A stretch of 64,000 nt of DNA from M3007 sp031425155 (GTDB taxonomy: Bacteria; Bacteroidota; Bacteroidia; Chitinophagales; Saprospiraceae), in NCBI GenBank assembly GCA_031425155.1, contig JANPIV010000017.1, positions 1 to 64,000 on the forward strand. The letters run 5' to 3'. This document shows, piece after piece, positions 32,701-40,262 of this stretch; position 1 is the first letter of the stretch; every line of letters starts with the position of its first letter. A model generated the notes under the pieces. It was not told the DNA's origin. It searched no databases and was given only the letters and a program-made list of their open reading frames with translations. Made by a program: the position numbers and the translations under genes.

Positions 32701-34872
32701 CGTGAGCGTACCACTTTTAATTACTTCTTTAAATTGTTGGATATCGGAACCATCTTCTATTATCTCGACCTCAATACCGGAAATTTCAGGGATAGATTTT
32801 AATTCAAGCAATTCATCAAAGTCTGCTCTCGAAATTTTTGCATAACGTACAAAATCACTGACAGTCATTGCATTCAAATCAGATGGGCTCCCAAAACACT
32901 TCAGCGATTGAGCAATATTCTGAGTGGAGATAATTTCCAGTTCTTCTGTTGAAATCTGTAACTTTTCTTGTGATAGTAAATGTTTTGCTGAACCGAACTG
33001 CTTATGTAGGCCGTACAAAGTAAATCCGAAATGTCCCAAGTATGTTCTCAGTTCTTTTAATGGCAGATTTAATGGAAGATCGATAGAATCGGCTGATTTA
33101 GACAGTTCTTCATAGGTATCGATACCTATACCGGAAGATTGGATATACTGCTCCAGAATATCATTGACCACATCCAGGTAAGGAATTTCCGTAGTTGTAT
33201 TTTGACATGTCAATGGCACATTCCACAAATCTGGTCTGCGGCTTTGGAGTTTGATTGGATGATTTGCATTGGTGCCGGTAAATGTCTTTTTAGTGATGTT
33301 TTTATCGATGAAAAGCATTAAATCGACAAAGTAGGCTGCCGGGCTTAAGATCGACTTACAATGATCACATGCACAGAAATTTTGTTTCCCGAATATTTGA
33401 TCAAGACCACTTATTTTTTTCAAATCATTGTACACCACATTTAAGTTATTGACCGGGAGGGCGCTAAGTCCTCCTTTTTGAATATCCGTGATGGCTTGGA
33501 ACAAATGTGCTGTTGTACTCACAGCATCCATCGCATCTTTATAAACCCGTATGCTTTCCTTTCTCGGCAAATCCACGCTTTTGATGAAATCCTGCTCCCG
33601 GAGTTGCGTAATATCCATAGAGGAGGAATACCCTTTCGCTAAAAGTTGCAATGCTGTGGACGTTTTTTCACCAATATGCAACATTCGTTGATGAGCCATT
33701 GCCTGGGCTCTGATGTCAGGCTTTACTTCTTCTGGTATACCGGAAAAATTGAATGTAATGACTGGGTTGAGAAAATCAACCCTTGTAAAATCTACCGTTT
33801 TATTGTTTTCATAGAACAACTTAAGGCTATCCAGTCTTTTTTGAATGGCCTCCTTTTTTTCTAAACTACTCCGGTTTTCATCGGTAATTATATCGACCAG
33901 ACCAAGGTGTTTATAGGTATTGGTAAATGTTTGAAGTGTAGCGATGCTTTTTTCCAGCGTTTTTACTTCATCTGAATTGACTCCTACCCACTTTATGTCT
34001 GAAAGGTGAAGTTTCCCTCCATCGTTGACCACAGTGCCCAAACTTCTGACGCGATCAAAAGCACTAATTGTATTTACTTCACCACTATAAGATGTTTTGA
34101 TAACCCTACTTAAAAAATATTTTTGTGGAAATGAAATTTCCATATTGTACGCTAAATTTTCAGCGTATGTGTCAATAGAATCTTCATTTTCCGGCAAAGT
34201 AATTTTCTTCTCTGTCAGGATCTTTTTCCAGTCTTTGGGTTCATGAAGAATGAAGTCCTCTACAGTGACCGAGTCATTATGTAAGGCTGCGACCAATTCC
34301 ATGTTTTCGCCACTTAAACGGCTTAAGTCAATCGCTAGCGCAAGTCCCTTCCCCTGCTTTTCGGTCAACACCTTGTTCGCCACAAGTTTTTTAAGATCTT
34401 CTTCTCCCAAGTCGTCTATATCTGTGCTGTCAACCCCCAATTTTTTAATTCCGCCAGTGGATAGTTTTATGATCTTACCCAAAGCATTTGTCTTTGCTTC
34501 AAAATAGAGGGGTCTTAGGGACGGATGTGATTTTAATGGTATATCTAACCCAACAATTTTTTCCACTTTTAGCGTGTCGCGCTGAAGATCCGTGGAAAGT
34601 TTTTCCAGTATACTTTTCATTTTAGCATCTCTCCTGAATTTATTCAATAAGACATCTTTGATTACTTCAGTCAGCGTATTCCCTTTGATTTTTTGAAAAT
34701 CAAAAACAACGGATTTTAACTTTTCACTTACCTGAAGAACCTGTTCAGCAGGTAGTTTCCCTATAATGTATTTTTTTAGTGCGTCATTTAAATGTACACT
34801 GAATTCTTGAGACTCAGCACTGCTTAAATTGACGATGGACAAGTTGAATTTTGAAAAGGGGATAGTTGGCAT
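26746..34872 (-). CDS. Tc toxin complex TcA subunit
   Basis: A 2708-residue TcA-type protein, the pentameric pore and injection subunit of Tc toxins. The N-terminal alpha-helical shell runs to about residue 900 and contains the diagnostic NFCACDHCKSILSPAAYFVD near residue 497. The middle includes the ABC-toxin/neuraminidase-like region (KEWEWRKNYRVWEANRNVFL, PENYIDPSMRD). The last 700 residues include long coiled-coil segments (RQLRQQLLASEIRLRIAEKD) and the TcB-binding C-terminal domain (FDLDFPGHHLRRIKSVSISI near residue 2460). Length is within the usual 2300-2900 range. There is no signal peptide, as normal for TcA. The gene is clearly AT-richer than the flanking core genes. Its partner TcB-TcC gene lies five small genes upstream in the same direction. 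Target cells are unknown; insects and other eukaryotes are known Tc targets. Confidence 0.93.
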   Translation of the reverse strand: MPTIPFSKFNLSIVNLSSAESQEFSVHLNDALKKYIIGKLPAEQVLQVSEKLKSVVFDFQKIKGNTLTEVIKDVLLNKFRRDAKMKSILEKLSTDLQRDTLKVEKIVGLDIPLKSHPSLRPLYFEAKTNALGKIIKLSTGGIKKLGVDSTDIDDLGEEDLKKLVANKVLTEKQGKGLALAIDLSRLSGENMELVAALHNDSVTVEDFILHEPKDWKKILTEKKITLPENEDSIDTYAENLAYNMEISFPQKYFLSRVIKTSYSGEVNTISAFDRVRSLGTVVNDGGKLHLSDIKWVGVNSDEVKTLEKSIATLQTFTNTYKHLGLVDIITDENRSSLEKKEAIQKRLDSLKLFYENNKTVDFTRVDFLNPVITFNFSGIPEEVKPDIRAQAMAHQRMLHIGEKTSTALQLLAKGYSSSMDITQLREQDFIKSVDLPRKESIRVYKDAMDAVSTTAHLFQAITDIQKGGLSALPVNNLNVVYNDLKKISGLDQIFGKQNFCACDHCKSILSPAAYFVDLMLFIDKNITKKTFTGTNANHPIKLQSRRPDLWNVPLTCQNTTTEIPYLDVVNDILEQYIQSSGIGIDTYEELSKSADSIDLPLNLPLKELRTYLGHFGFTLYGLHKQFGSAKHLLSQEKLQISTEELEIISTQNIAQSLKCFGSPSDLNAMTVSDFVRYAKISRADFDELLELKSIPEISGIEVEIIEDGSDIQQFKEVIKSGTLTPATLDICNRFLRLWKKTSWTIGEFDLLLHSLKEAGLFTLIEEKDADNHPKILILADLTIFQARFKLNVEELCVVASIFPATKLKPFSKRLYERIFNHEKIFGLVPGSDVYQAEIVLADRASLEKAMPFLLAGLGITEHEFNLLLKLTKTDDFTTPLVLNNTLLARFYRQVKIAAGLGISIDSLISAAHVYNQGKEFQTIDQINNLLEAADWLNRTRFDFRDVHFILYGDDKLNIKFASDTEGHSYCLSKLDLTIADVSLPANSFLFGIADIKTLSLNNLKSLVTFSQLSHKITDDSRIAFKELLKNNESNSLTDSNIDVLARIWNLPGELIRSISDTMMYTGKRIHDLERIYDFCTLCTTLGIQGNSLFKIDTTEFTALEAARNIVFNAFSSKYPEEGIKKDKLEPYHDKINTIKRDALCDYIIANQSEFKFKDRSDLYHFFLLDVEMSGCFRTSKILSAISSLQLYVHRCLINLEQSASDSIKVRPKLIPVKEWEWRKNYRVWEANRNVFLYPENYIDPSMRDTKTPLFKELEDELLQQNITLNTAENAYKKYMSQFVELARLRYAGAYYQEVKSNNVPQFNANVDSNVGNSTTLSIGFKTGALGGMDDLGIDKDNTKFYLVARTHLDPYQYYYRTFHHYKKAWGHWQIIDLPIEAAEVSTIVHNGNLMLFWTEVQHKEVSSLTDASFTSESVDFKVTTKYSILDVNGKWSSPQRLYLGKVNVLNSEILLRLKMQPYSQEAVKEQFDKNADSLIAQYKAEVFRKPYVSRTDNNRLLNIRHIFTPGKNFSTRTYITSETNVWGGNIPQLQFIVPDNNFDLVDEVVLFDGRIVVKISSPGLVGATSYLSDKLKFTQPLDVLNVIENVEGLFITQHYVDTYNYTPNLNLKFNKEDDKRVSSDLLYKECSAAFGNENPFLQYIEDGTLEFDQKRKSLTQIDGVYSFILSVTPNKSLLAILDTILTEDLNATLSEKGIEQFLSLRTQNKSDSSGQKLDFNGPYGAYYWELFFHIPFLIANHLNANQDFKGAKWWYERIFNPASTEDSSVVNPGEHYWQFREFRDLNITRLEDILLDQSTISVYQNDPFDPHAIARLRISAYQKSIVIKYIDNLLDWGDHLFAQDTQESILEANMLYQLAKDILGNRPEKIGKCQSAENTLTYQAISTLPSNGTEFFINLENLYARVQKVTAGERDTLSTSKYLSKLLESRGDKSATPSTLVGLAKLSNAKSISELISTENDQSGFISSDLLSAKIRIKKYTKLTENKFIPGLSSDKIYTDVNSGEFTPVYDDESLNVPASEIVQQSILAFCVPPNDYLFQYWDIAADRQFKIRNCMNISGIRRSLALFQPPIDPMLLVRAQAAGLNLEEVGAGGPDFTSPYRFVYLLEKAKQYAQHVQAFGAALLSALEKKDGEELMLLRSVHERNILKLSKDIKNSQILEAKRQFKSMEESVVNVERRIDYYQGLIEEGLSGWEITQATAMHQGHAFEKKAAIQNNLSSMFHLIPQLGSPFSLNFGGRELGDMANATAQFFHNSANLLVNMSSSAGLQAGFQRRKVEWDFQLNTAKQELRQLRQQLLASEIRLRIAEKDFEIHEKTIEQAQEIQAFYSNKFTNLGLYNYMATTLHRLHRESFGMAMKISKSAEESYKLEISSTETFLDNNTWQNERAGLLSGENLMQQLLKMEQSYLNNNHRELEITKHVSLNQLNPIALINLRRDGICKFDLPQEIFDLDFPGHHLRRIKSVSISIPCILGTYSTVNAMLHLWEAKAQIKPMEETLSNMMPVVRKVAASSAQNDSGIFELNFRDERYLPFEGAGVVSRWELELMTEETLRQFDYNTISDVIMHVRYTAREEGRSKATVIADLETKLNDLKVKVNELGGEKQGFLRLIQPRFEFPAQWHKMKINGTGELNLPISKEQFPYLVQLGTINIKEFLVYRVYDTIPKEPQETINGTNLTKDQPSHNLRVIIPPNELDTLTEVYIIAVYTIS

Positions 34873-34937
34873 AATGCTTATTTTTTATTGAGGTTAATCT
34901 TGGTTAAATTTTCTTCAAATACTGCAAAGAAATAGAT

Positions 34938-35600
34938 CTACAGACGCGACGGCACTTGATTCAAACCCCGCCGCACCTCCCCCTCCAGCCACTCCCCATA
35001 AAACGCCTCAAACCCGCCCCACAACCTCGGCAACCCACCTCTTTCACCCACACAAGGAGACCCCAACACCTGGCCATAATACGCAGGCGGGGCGTGTACA
35101 ATCAGGTACATCGGCCCCGAACTGCTGGAACAGTGGTAGATCGGAATACATCCGGTGGGTGCTGAGAATTCCACATACTCGTCTTCGGCAAGATCAATGC
35201 CCCAAAAGGTTTTTATGTCTTTTTGATACCGATTCGGGGAAGCCACTTTTTTATAGGTGCCATAGGTTTGCAAGATGCGGAACAACTCGTCTTTCTGGCG
35301 TTGCCGGAAGACCTCCGGGCTGTATTTTTCGACCTGCGCATATATTGCAGGGTCGAACGGCATGTCGTATTGAAGTTTATACCAGCCCAATTCATTTAAT
35401 CCCCGGTTTAATCCGCCGAAAGGACCGACACCTCCATTTCCTATTTGTGTGACAAAAAGGCGAATGTCTTCCGGCAGGCGCGTACCGATCGCGGATTCAT
35501 AGGCTTGCACCTCCGGTTCTGTCAGCGCCGGATGCATGCCTTGCGGATACTGGGCCTGTATAAAGGCCAGTTTTTCTTTTATGTCATTAATTGTTAGCAT
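34938..35600 (-). CDS. SMI1/KNR4 (SUKH) family immunity-like protein
   Basis: A 220-residue SUKH-superfamily protein. The N-terminal signature reads EPEVQAYESAIGTRLPEDIR followed by LFVTQIGNGGVGPFGGL, and the central part EYVEFSAPTGCIPIYHCSSS is also typical. SUKH proteins commonly neutralise polymorphic toxins in the producing bacterium. It is cytosolic and lies 65 bases before TcA, same strand. An immunity role towards the toxic tip of the Tc complex, or an orphan immunity gene left by earlier toxin tips, are both possible; position is the only evidence. Confidence 0.82.
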   Translation of the reverse strand: MLTINDIKEKLAFIQAQYPQGMHPALTEPEVQAYESAIGTRLPEDIRLFVTQIGNGGVGPFGGLNRGLNELGWYKLQYDMPFDPAIYAQVEKYSPEVFRQRQKDELFRILQTYGTYKKVASPNRYQKDIKTFWGIDLAEDEYVEFSAPTGCIPIYHCSSSSGPMYLIVHAPPAYYGQVLGSPCVGERGGLPRLWGGFEAFYGEWLEGEVRRGLNQVPSRL

Positions 35601-35630
35601 TCGCAGTGTACTATTCAGTTAGCGAGGTTT

Positions 35631-35987
35631 TTATACTGGATTTGCATTTACTCGTTTTTGATAAAACATCTCCAGATCCTTATGCCGCGCTTCGCTGATG
35701 CTTATTCCTAGACTGCATTGCAGCAACCGCAACACCGATACGGAATCCTGGAAAGGTGGTTCCGACACTTTTATGGCCAGCATCGCCAGCCAGTAGACCA
35801 GTTCCTCCCGCGCCGCCAGATGCTCGGCCGAATCATCCAGCGGTGTTCGGGCGACCCATTCCAGTGCTTTACCCGCACAGTGGGTGGAGCCGGCCAGATC
35901 ATCGCCGCAATACCAATGCAGCGCTTTGATCATGTTCGCCGTGCGAAGGATGGGATTGTCGGGGAGTGGAGGTTCGGTGTTGTGCAT
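35631..35987 (-). CDS. 118-residue hypothetical protein, copy 1
   Basis: A small protein without signal peptide or membrane segment, likely helical (NPILRTANMIKALHWYCG, EHLAAREELVYWLAMLAIKV). I do not recognise a family. A second copy at 38794-39150 differs at only 9 of 118 positions, and similarity extends a few bases past both ends (35624-36012 against 38787-39177). It is GC-richer than TcA. Both copies are inside the Tc island, so the protein may be an immunity factor or chaperone for the toxin, or a passenger. Start codon context and the conserved reading frame between copies (mostly silent or conservative changes) support it as a real gene. Confidence 0.7.
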   Translation of the reverse strand: MHNTEPPLPDNPILRTANMIKALHWYCGDDLAGSTHCAGKALEWVARTPLDDSAEHLAAREELVYWLAMLAIKVSEPPFQDSVSVLRLLQCSLGISISEARHKDLEMFYQKRVNANPV

Positions 35988-36099
35988 GGTTGGTGTTGAA
36001 ATGATGGAGTGCAGAAAGGTTTAATACTAGTGGTTGTGTATTTTAGGTTTGACAGCCTCTTGCCAATGCGATTTGGGGCCACCCTCTTTTCTATGTATG

Positions 36100-36143
36100 T
36101 CGGGTTCCACCCGACTGATAAGCGGCACGAGGTTAGAACCTCG
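36100..36143. repeat. Two small adjacent palindromes
   Basis: GTCGGGTTCCACCCGAC (36100-36116) and CGAGGTTAGAACCTCG (36128-36143) lie in the gap between copy 1 of the 118-residue gene and the membrane-protein gene. They resemble short intergenic repeats of this phylum. The rest of 35988-36283 shows nothing recognisable. Confidence 0.5.
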
Positions 36144-36283
36144 CGCCAGCGAGGGAGGAGAGTGGGTGCATTGTAGAAAAGATTTTGATAGAAAAAATAC
36201 CTGCTAACATAAATCGTATTGAAGAACGACCAATGAGTGGTGCCTAATTAGGTTATAGTGGATGGAGCAAAAGCTTATTGGGC

Positions 36284-37309
36284 TTAATAGGTTTTAGGAC
36301 GCAATGGAGGAACGTAGGTTGGTGCCGGTCTACCGTTGGTAGTGGGCAAAGATCCCGATCCACTTTTTTGCCATGTACCGGAAATCCAGATACAAGAGTC
36401 ATTTCGCAGTTCCCAATGACCAGCAAGCCAGGTATATCCCCGTCTGCCCACCCCTTTCTTCTCCATATATCCATTTGGAGACGCTGTGGGACAGTCAGAC
36501 TGGATTAATCCTACCCATTTTCCTGGTACCCAAACACAGGAGCCATCTTCTTTCTTATAATATCCAAAAATCCACTTCGATCCAGACTTCTTTACGTCTG
36601 GAATATCGTCCTTTATGAGAATACCAGCTGGGTTGCGATTCGGACAACTATCAGTGACTTTTTTTGATACCGGCGTGTCATTTACCGGCTTTTTGTAACT
36701 CAAAGGCACCTTTTTTATGTAGGTTAATATTGAACTCTGTAAAGGATATACCAACGTGTCATACTTTAACAAGTATTTTTCTGAAACAAGTGTCAATAAA
36801 ACATTTCTGTTTCTCCATTTTTCGGAAATAGAATCAAATTTTACCACGCCATTCTGGAGTATTGTCCCTTGGCGTCCATAAATATCATCGTCTAACAGTG
36901 CAAAAGTCAATATGCCTTCGTCAAACTCTGTAGCCCCTGTAGGATCTTTCAGGGTGAAGACTACATTGAAGTATCTTTCAGGAATGACATCAGAAGGTTC
37001 ATCAATGGATGCTTGAGCGGGATTACCAATCGGATCAAAAAACATTACAAACACAAATACGCCCAAAGCGCCTCCGGCCTTCACGTAGTCATGCGCATTC
37101 AGATGTAAAAAGCCTGGAATTAGTGCAGCAACTGAGGCTGCAGAAAGAGCCAGCATTGTTTTAAACAGGATTGCATTCTGACTTGACCAATCTGGGCGAA
37201 GCAGTGACAAAGTAATTAGCGATACCAAGATCATAGACCCTGTGAACAATAAAACATTGTTATTGGTTGGTTTTTCGTTGGTTGTGCTTTCCTCTTTTTT
37301 ATCATTCAT
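36284..37309 (-). CDS. Membrane protein with WxxGxW repeats
   Basis: A 341-residue protein. A polar N-terminus (MNDKKEESTTNEKPTNNN) precedes three hydrophobic segments (VLLFTGSMILVSLITLSLL; MLALSAASVAALIPGFL; AGGALGVFVFVMFF). A globular part follows, then tandem motifs CVWVPGKW, YTWLAGHWE and CIWISGTW, the aromatic YxWxxGHW-type repeats seen in many envelope proteins, and a Pro-rich end. The topology suggests a membrane anchor with the repeat region outside the cytoplasm. It lies in the middle of the Tc island, same strand as the toxin genes. A role in anchoring or releasing the toxin is inference. Confidence 0.7.
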   Translation of the reverse strand: MNDKKEESTTNEKPTNNNVLLFTGSMILVSLITLSLLRPDWSSQNAILFKTMLALSAASVAALIPGFLHLNAHDYVKAGGALGVFVFVMFFDPIGNPAQASIDEPSDVIPERYFNVVFTLKDPTGATEFDEGILTFALLDDDIYGRQGTILQNGVVKFDSISEKWRNRNVLLTLVSEKYLLKYDTLVYPLQSSILTYIKKVPLSYKKPVNDTPVSKKVTDSCPNRNPAGILIKDDIPDVKKSGSKWIFGYYKKEDGSCVWVPGKWVGLIQSDCPTASPNGYMEKKGVGRRGYTWLAGHWELRNDSCIWISGTWQKSGSGSLPTTNGRPAPTYVPPLRPKTY

Positions 37310-37458
37310 AATTGCATGCTTTAAGTTGTTTGTTTTGAAATAAGTGTTAATTTGTTTAACAAGAGTTGTGCATTTGAATTTTGAATCTGCCAGGCATTAA
37401 AGTAATCAAATTGTAAAAATGTAGATGTCAAGAATCATCCGGCAGATTACCTCACCAC

Positions 37459-37584
37459 CGCGCCAAGGACTCCGACTGCACATTACGTGCAAGCCGGAGT
37501 CTGCCCTGCTCGGAGGACACGCGATTCAAATAGAACCAATTCCCCTCGAACAGGGCCACGCGATTTTTTTATTTCACTTCGTGG
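37459..37584. repeat. 126-bp island repeat, copy 1
   Basis: Nearly identical to 38655-38781. Contains a hairpin formed by CTCCG..CTGCAC and GTGCA..CGGAG. Lies in the 339-base gap between the membrane-protein and WD40 genes, which otherwise holds only AT-rich sequence. Confidence 0.85.
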
Positions 37585-37648
37585 TCAAGGTAGTCTTGTC
37601 TGGTCATTGCGTTTTTATCTCATTGGGCATTGAAGCCTTGTTTGTATT

Positions 37649-38563
37649 CTATTCGTTTTGCTCAAAAAATTGAAGTGATGCATCACCACAGCACACCCTT
37701 CCATCCGTACTTCCCAGGGCGATCTGCTGCCCGGAAGGTGACAAAGCAGAACAATGGTAGCCCTTTGCACTGCGGATGGTCTTCCGTTCCTGCCAATGAA
37801 TCAACCTGGTGAACGCATAGGTACTCACCAGCAATAAATGATCAGATCCCGGCAGGAAATGGATCTTCCGCACCAAGGTCTCCCACGGCGGTTTATAGGC
37901 GGGGACTGCTATGATTTCAGCCACCCGCTCCTCTGAAACCAGGTCCCAGATTTCCACCAGGCCTGTTACTTGCCCTGCCGCGATATAACGCCCCGAATCC
38001 GACCAGGCTACAGAAAATATACCTGTTTGGCCTTGGTATGTCTTTTCTCTATCTATCTGCTCTGAATAAGACCAAATGGACAATTGAAGCCGCTTACACC
38101 CGATCAATAATTGCGTCCCCCGGGGCGAAAATGCCAGATCCACAACAATAGGTAACCTCGGCTCAAATGCTTTTTTTTGCCCCTCCGCATCCATAACTTT
38201 ACAATAGCCGGTATCATATAATTCGCCACCATGCACGTAATTTCCGACAGGATCGAATAGACCGCAATTGGTATAATAAACGCCGGGGTCTACCCTCCGG
38301 ATATCCTGTTCGCCCCAATACCAGTCGCGGGGTGTGGAGCACGCTACAGGATCTGTATGCTGCTGTAGAAAGCGGACAAATCCAGTCCCCGGGCGCCAGG
38401 CCAATCTTCTGGCCCCCCGGGCCATACTTTCCAGCAACTGCCCGTCCAGATTGTACAAACCCATGGCCTTGAGCCCCGCTACTACCAGTCGGTCTTCTCC
38501 AACCCATTGCAGGGCGGTGATGGGTTCGGGCGCAAAGTGGGCTTTGAAATTGTTTGTTGTCAT
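37649..38563 (-). CDS. WD40-type beta-propeller protein
   Basis: A 304-residue protein made of WD40-like repeats: PITALQWVGEDRLVVAGLK, VDLAFSPRGTQLLIG, FSVAWSDSGRYIAAGQVTG followed by LVEIWDL, and CSALSPSGQQIALGSTDG. It has no signal peptide, so it should be a cytosolic propeller, usually a protein-interaction platform. It is encoded between the two toxin genes, with copies of an intergenic repeat on both sides. No enzymatic motif is present. It could bind toxin parts before assembly, but nothing in the sequence proves that. Confidence 0.78.
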   Translation of the reverse strand: MTTNNFKAHFAPEPITALQWVGEDRLVVAGLKAMGLYNLDGQLLESMARGARRLAWRPGTGFVRFLQQHTDPVACSTPRDWYWGEQDIRRVDPGVYYTNCGLFDPVGNYVHGGELYDTGYCKVMDAEGQKKAFEPRLPIVVDLAFSPRGTQLLIGCKRLQLSIWSYSEQIDREKTYQGQTGIFSVAWSDSGRYIAAGQVTGLVEIWDLVSEERVAEIIAVPAYKPPWETLVRKIHFLPGSDHLLLVSTYAFTRLIHWQERKTIRSAKGYHCSALSPSGQQIALGSTDGRVCCGDASLQFFEQNE

Positions 38564-38654
38564 GTTCTATGCTAATAGATGTAGTATTTTAGCAAGACTT
38601 CTTTGTTTGGACCTGTTGTTGACATATCTGTGTTTTTTGAATGCAATCGCTAAT

Positions 38655-38781
38655 CGCGCCAAGGCCTCCGACTGCACATTGCGTACAAGCCGGAGTCTGC
38701 CCTGCTCGGAGGACACGCGATTCAAATAGAACCAATTCCCCTCGAACAGGGCCACGCGATTTTTTTAATTTCACTTCGTGG
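38655..38781. repeat. 127-bp island repeat, copy 2
   Basis: Second copy of the repeat at 37459-37584, differing by a handful of bases and one T insertion. It ends 6 bases before the duplicated segment that carries copy 2 of the 118-residue gene. Confidence 0.85.
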
Positions 38782-38793
38782 CCGATGAGGTTT

Positions 38794-39150
38794 TTATATT
38801 GGATTTGCATTTACTCGTTTTTGATAAAACATCTCCAAATCCTTATGCCGCGCTTCGCTGATGCTAATTCCCAGACTACATTGCAGCAACCGCAGCGCCG
38901 ATGCAGAATCTTGGAAGGGTGGTTCCGACACCTTTATGGCCAGCATGGCCAGCCAACAGGCAAGTTCCTCCCGCGCCGCCAGATGCTCAGCCGAATCATC
39001 CAAAACCGTGCGGGCGACCCATTCTAGTGCTTTTCCGGTGGAGTGGGTAGAGCCCGCCAGATCATCCCCGCAATACCAGTGTAGCGCTTTGATCATATTC
39101 GCTGTGCGAAGGATGGGGTTATCGGGGAGCGGAGATTCGGTGTTGTGCAT
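38794..39150 (-). CDS. 118-residue hypothetical protein, copy 2
   Basis: Near-identical to the protein at 35631-35987; substitutions are at positions 6, 37, 38, 49, 64, 65, 83, 85 and 118. It lies directly downstream of the TcB-TcC gene, the usual place for an immunity gene, while copy 1 lies upstream of the SUKH gene. The duplication must be recent. No motif is recognised. Its small size, helical character and position beside the toxin tip make it the best candidate in the island for tip-specific immunity, but this is inference. Confidence 0.72.
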   Translation of the reverse strand: MHNTESPLPDNPILRTANMIKALHWYCGDDLAGSTHSTGKALEWVARTVLDDSAEHLAAREELACWLAMLAIKVSEPPFQDSASALRLLQCSLGISISEARHKDLEMFYQKRVNANPI

Positions 39151-39363
39151 GGCATGGTGTTGATGTTATGGAGTGCTGCTCTGAATTGGTTCTGCAACCG
39201 ATTTTTATTTTTGGTCACTTCTTGCCGTAGACACGTTAGATATGAAGGATTTGATAAACCAATTAAAAGTTCAATTCTGTTGTAGATGGGCTTGTTCACA
39301 AAAGATCAAGATCCCCCGGGTATCAGGATTTGGGTGTTTGCAAGACTTGATCGAGTGGGAAAA

Positions 39364-40262
39364 TTATTCAGAAACAGTCATGTAAATTGTTGTTATATGA
39401 ATTTTTAAATACTCGCCTTCTGGCATAGTCCACCCAACCCATCCCCTTGGCTTATTATTCCAGTCAGGTTTCGTTTTGGTAAAAAATTCAATGCCTGTGC
39501 TCTCTCCTTGCACTAGATCATCAGCAATACTAGCTCTGACTCTGGTGCCTCCTCCGGCAATTATCTTTGCTTCCCCTGAAAGTAGCCTCCCATTTTCGAC
39601 AATATCATCTAACCCTCCTTTAGTTAGCCAATGTCTATATGGCCCATATAAATCTGATTTGGTTAGTGCTGAACTCAACTCGTCTGCCGATGCAGTCAGA
39701 TATTTTGCTCCACTCCCTAAATCATCCCCAGGCCCCATCAAATTAGGTGATCCCTCAGGCATAATTGCACCATACGCAATTGTTCCTCCTATAATTAATG
39801 GTGTATTTGAATTTATTGCTATTCCCGCTTGAATTGCTCTCGTGGACAACATCAATGAACCACCCTCAATAATTATCGCACCACCAGTCAAAACAACAGC
39901 AGTTGAAATTGCCATTCCCTCTACAAAAGTTCCGGCATTTTTCACTAACCTAAAATTTTTATCCCATTCCTCTTTTCGCGATGGACTAAAACTTGCAACT
40001 TCTTTGAAACTATCTTGTAATGCTTTCCATCTGCCATAGTCTTCAAACGGGGTCCAATCTTTATTATAAGGTTGGCTTTTATCTCTAAAGAAATACCCAT
40101 CTGGCCTAATTCCTTCACCTGATACAATTTTGAATTCACCATTATTAATTTTATCATAATATGCACCCTCCGTATCGCCAAGTCTGGCTCCTTGAATAAC
40201 GACGGGTTCTGATAAAATCCCTGCCCAATCAGATATATCTGTACCTGTTTTGTCAACATTTT
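39364..40262 (-). other. Variable C-terminal toxin segment of the TcB-TcC fusion
   Basis: The last roughly 295 residues after the Rhs-core end (YCESDPIKNVDKTG) are encoded by clearly AT-richer DNA than the preceding 6.7 kb. They contain a polar part, a long hydrophobic stretch (ISTAVVLTGGAIIIEGGSLM, then IGGTIAYGAIM) and a final domain (YRHWLTKGGLDDIVENGRLL, GIEFFTKTKPDWNN, RGWVGWTMPEGEY). The (H)WxTxxGLxxIxxxG opening vaguely recalls some ADP-ribosyltransferase-type toxins, but I cannot assign it. Composition and position fit a swapped toxin tip. Confidence 0.65.
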
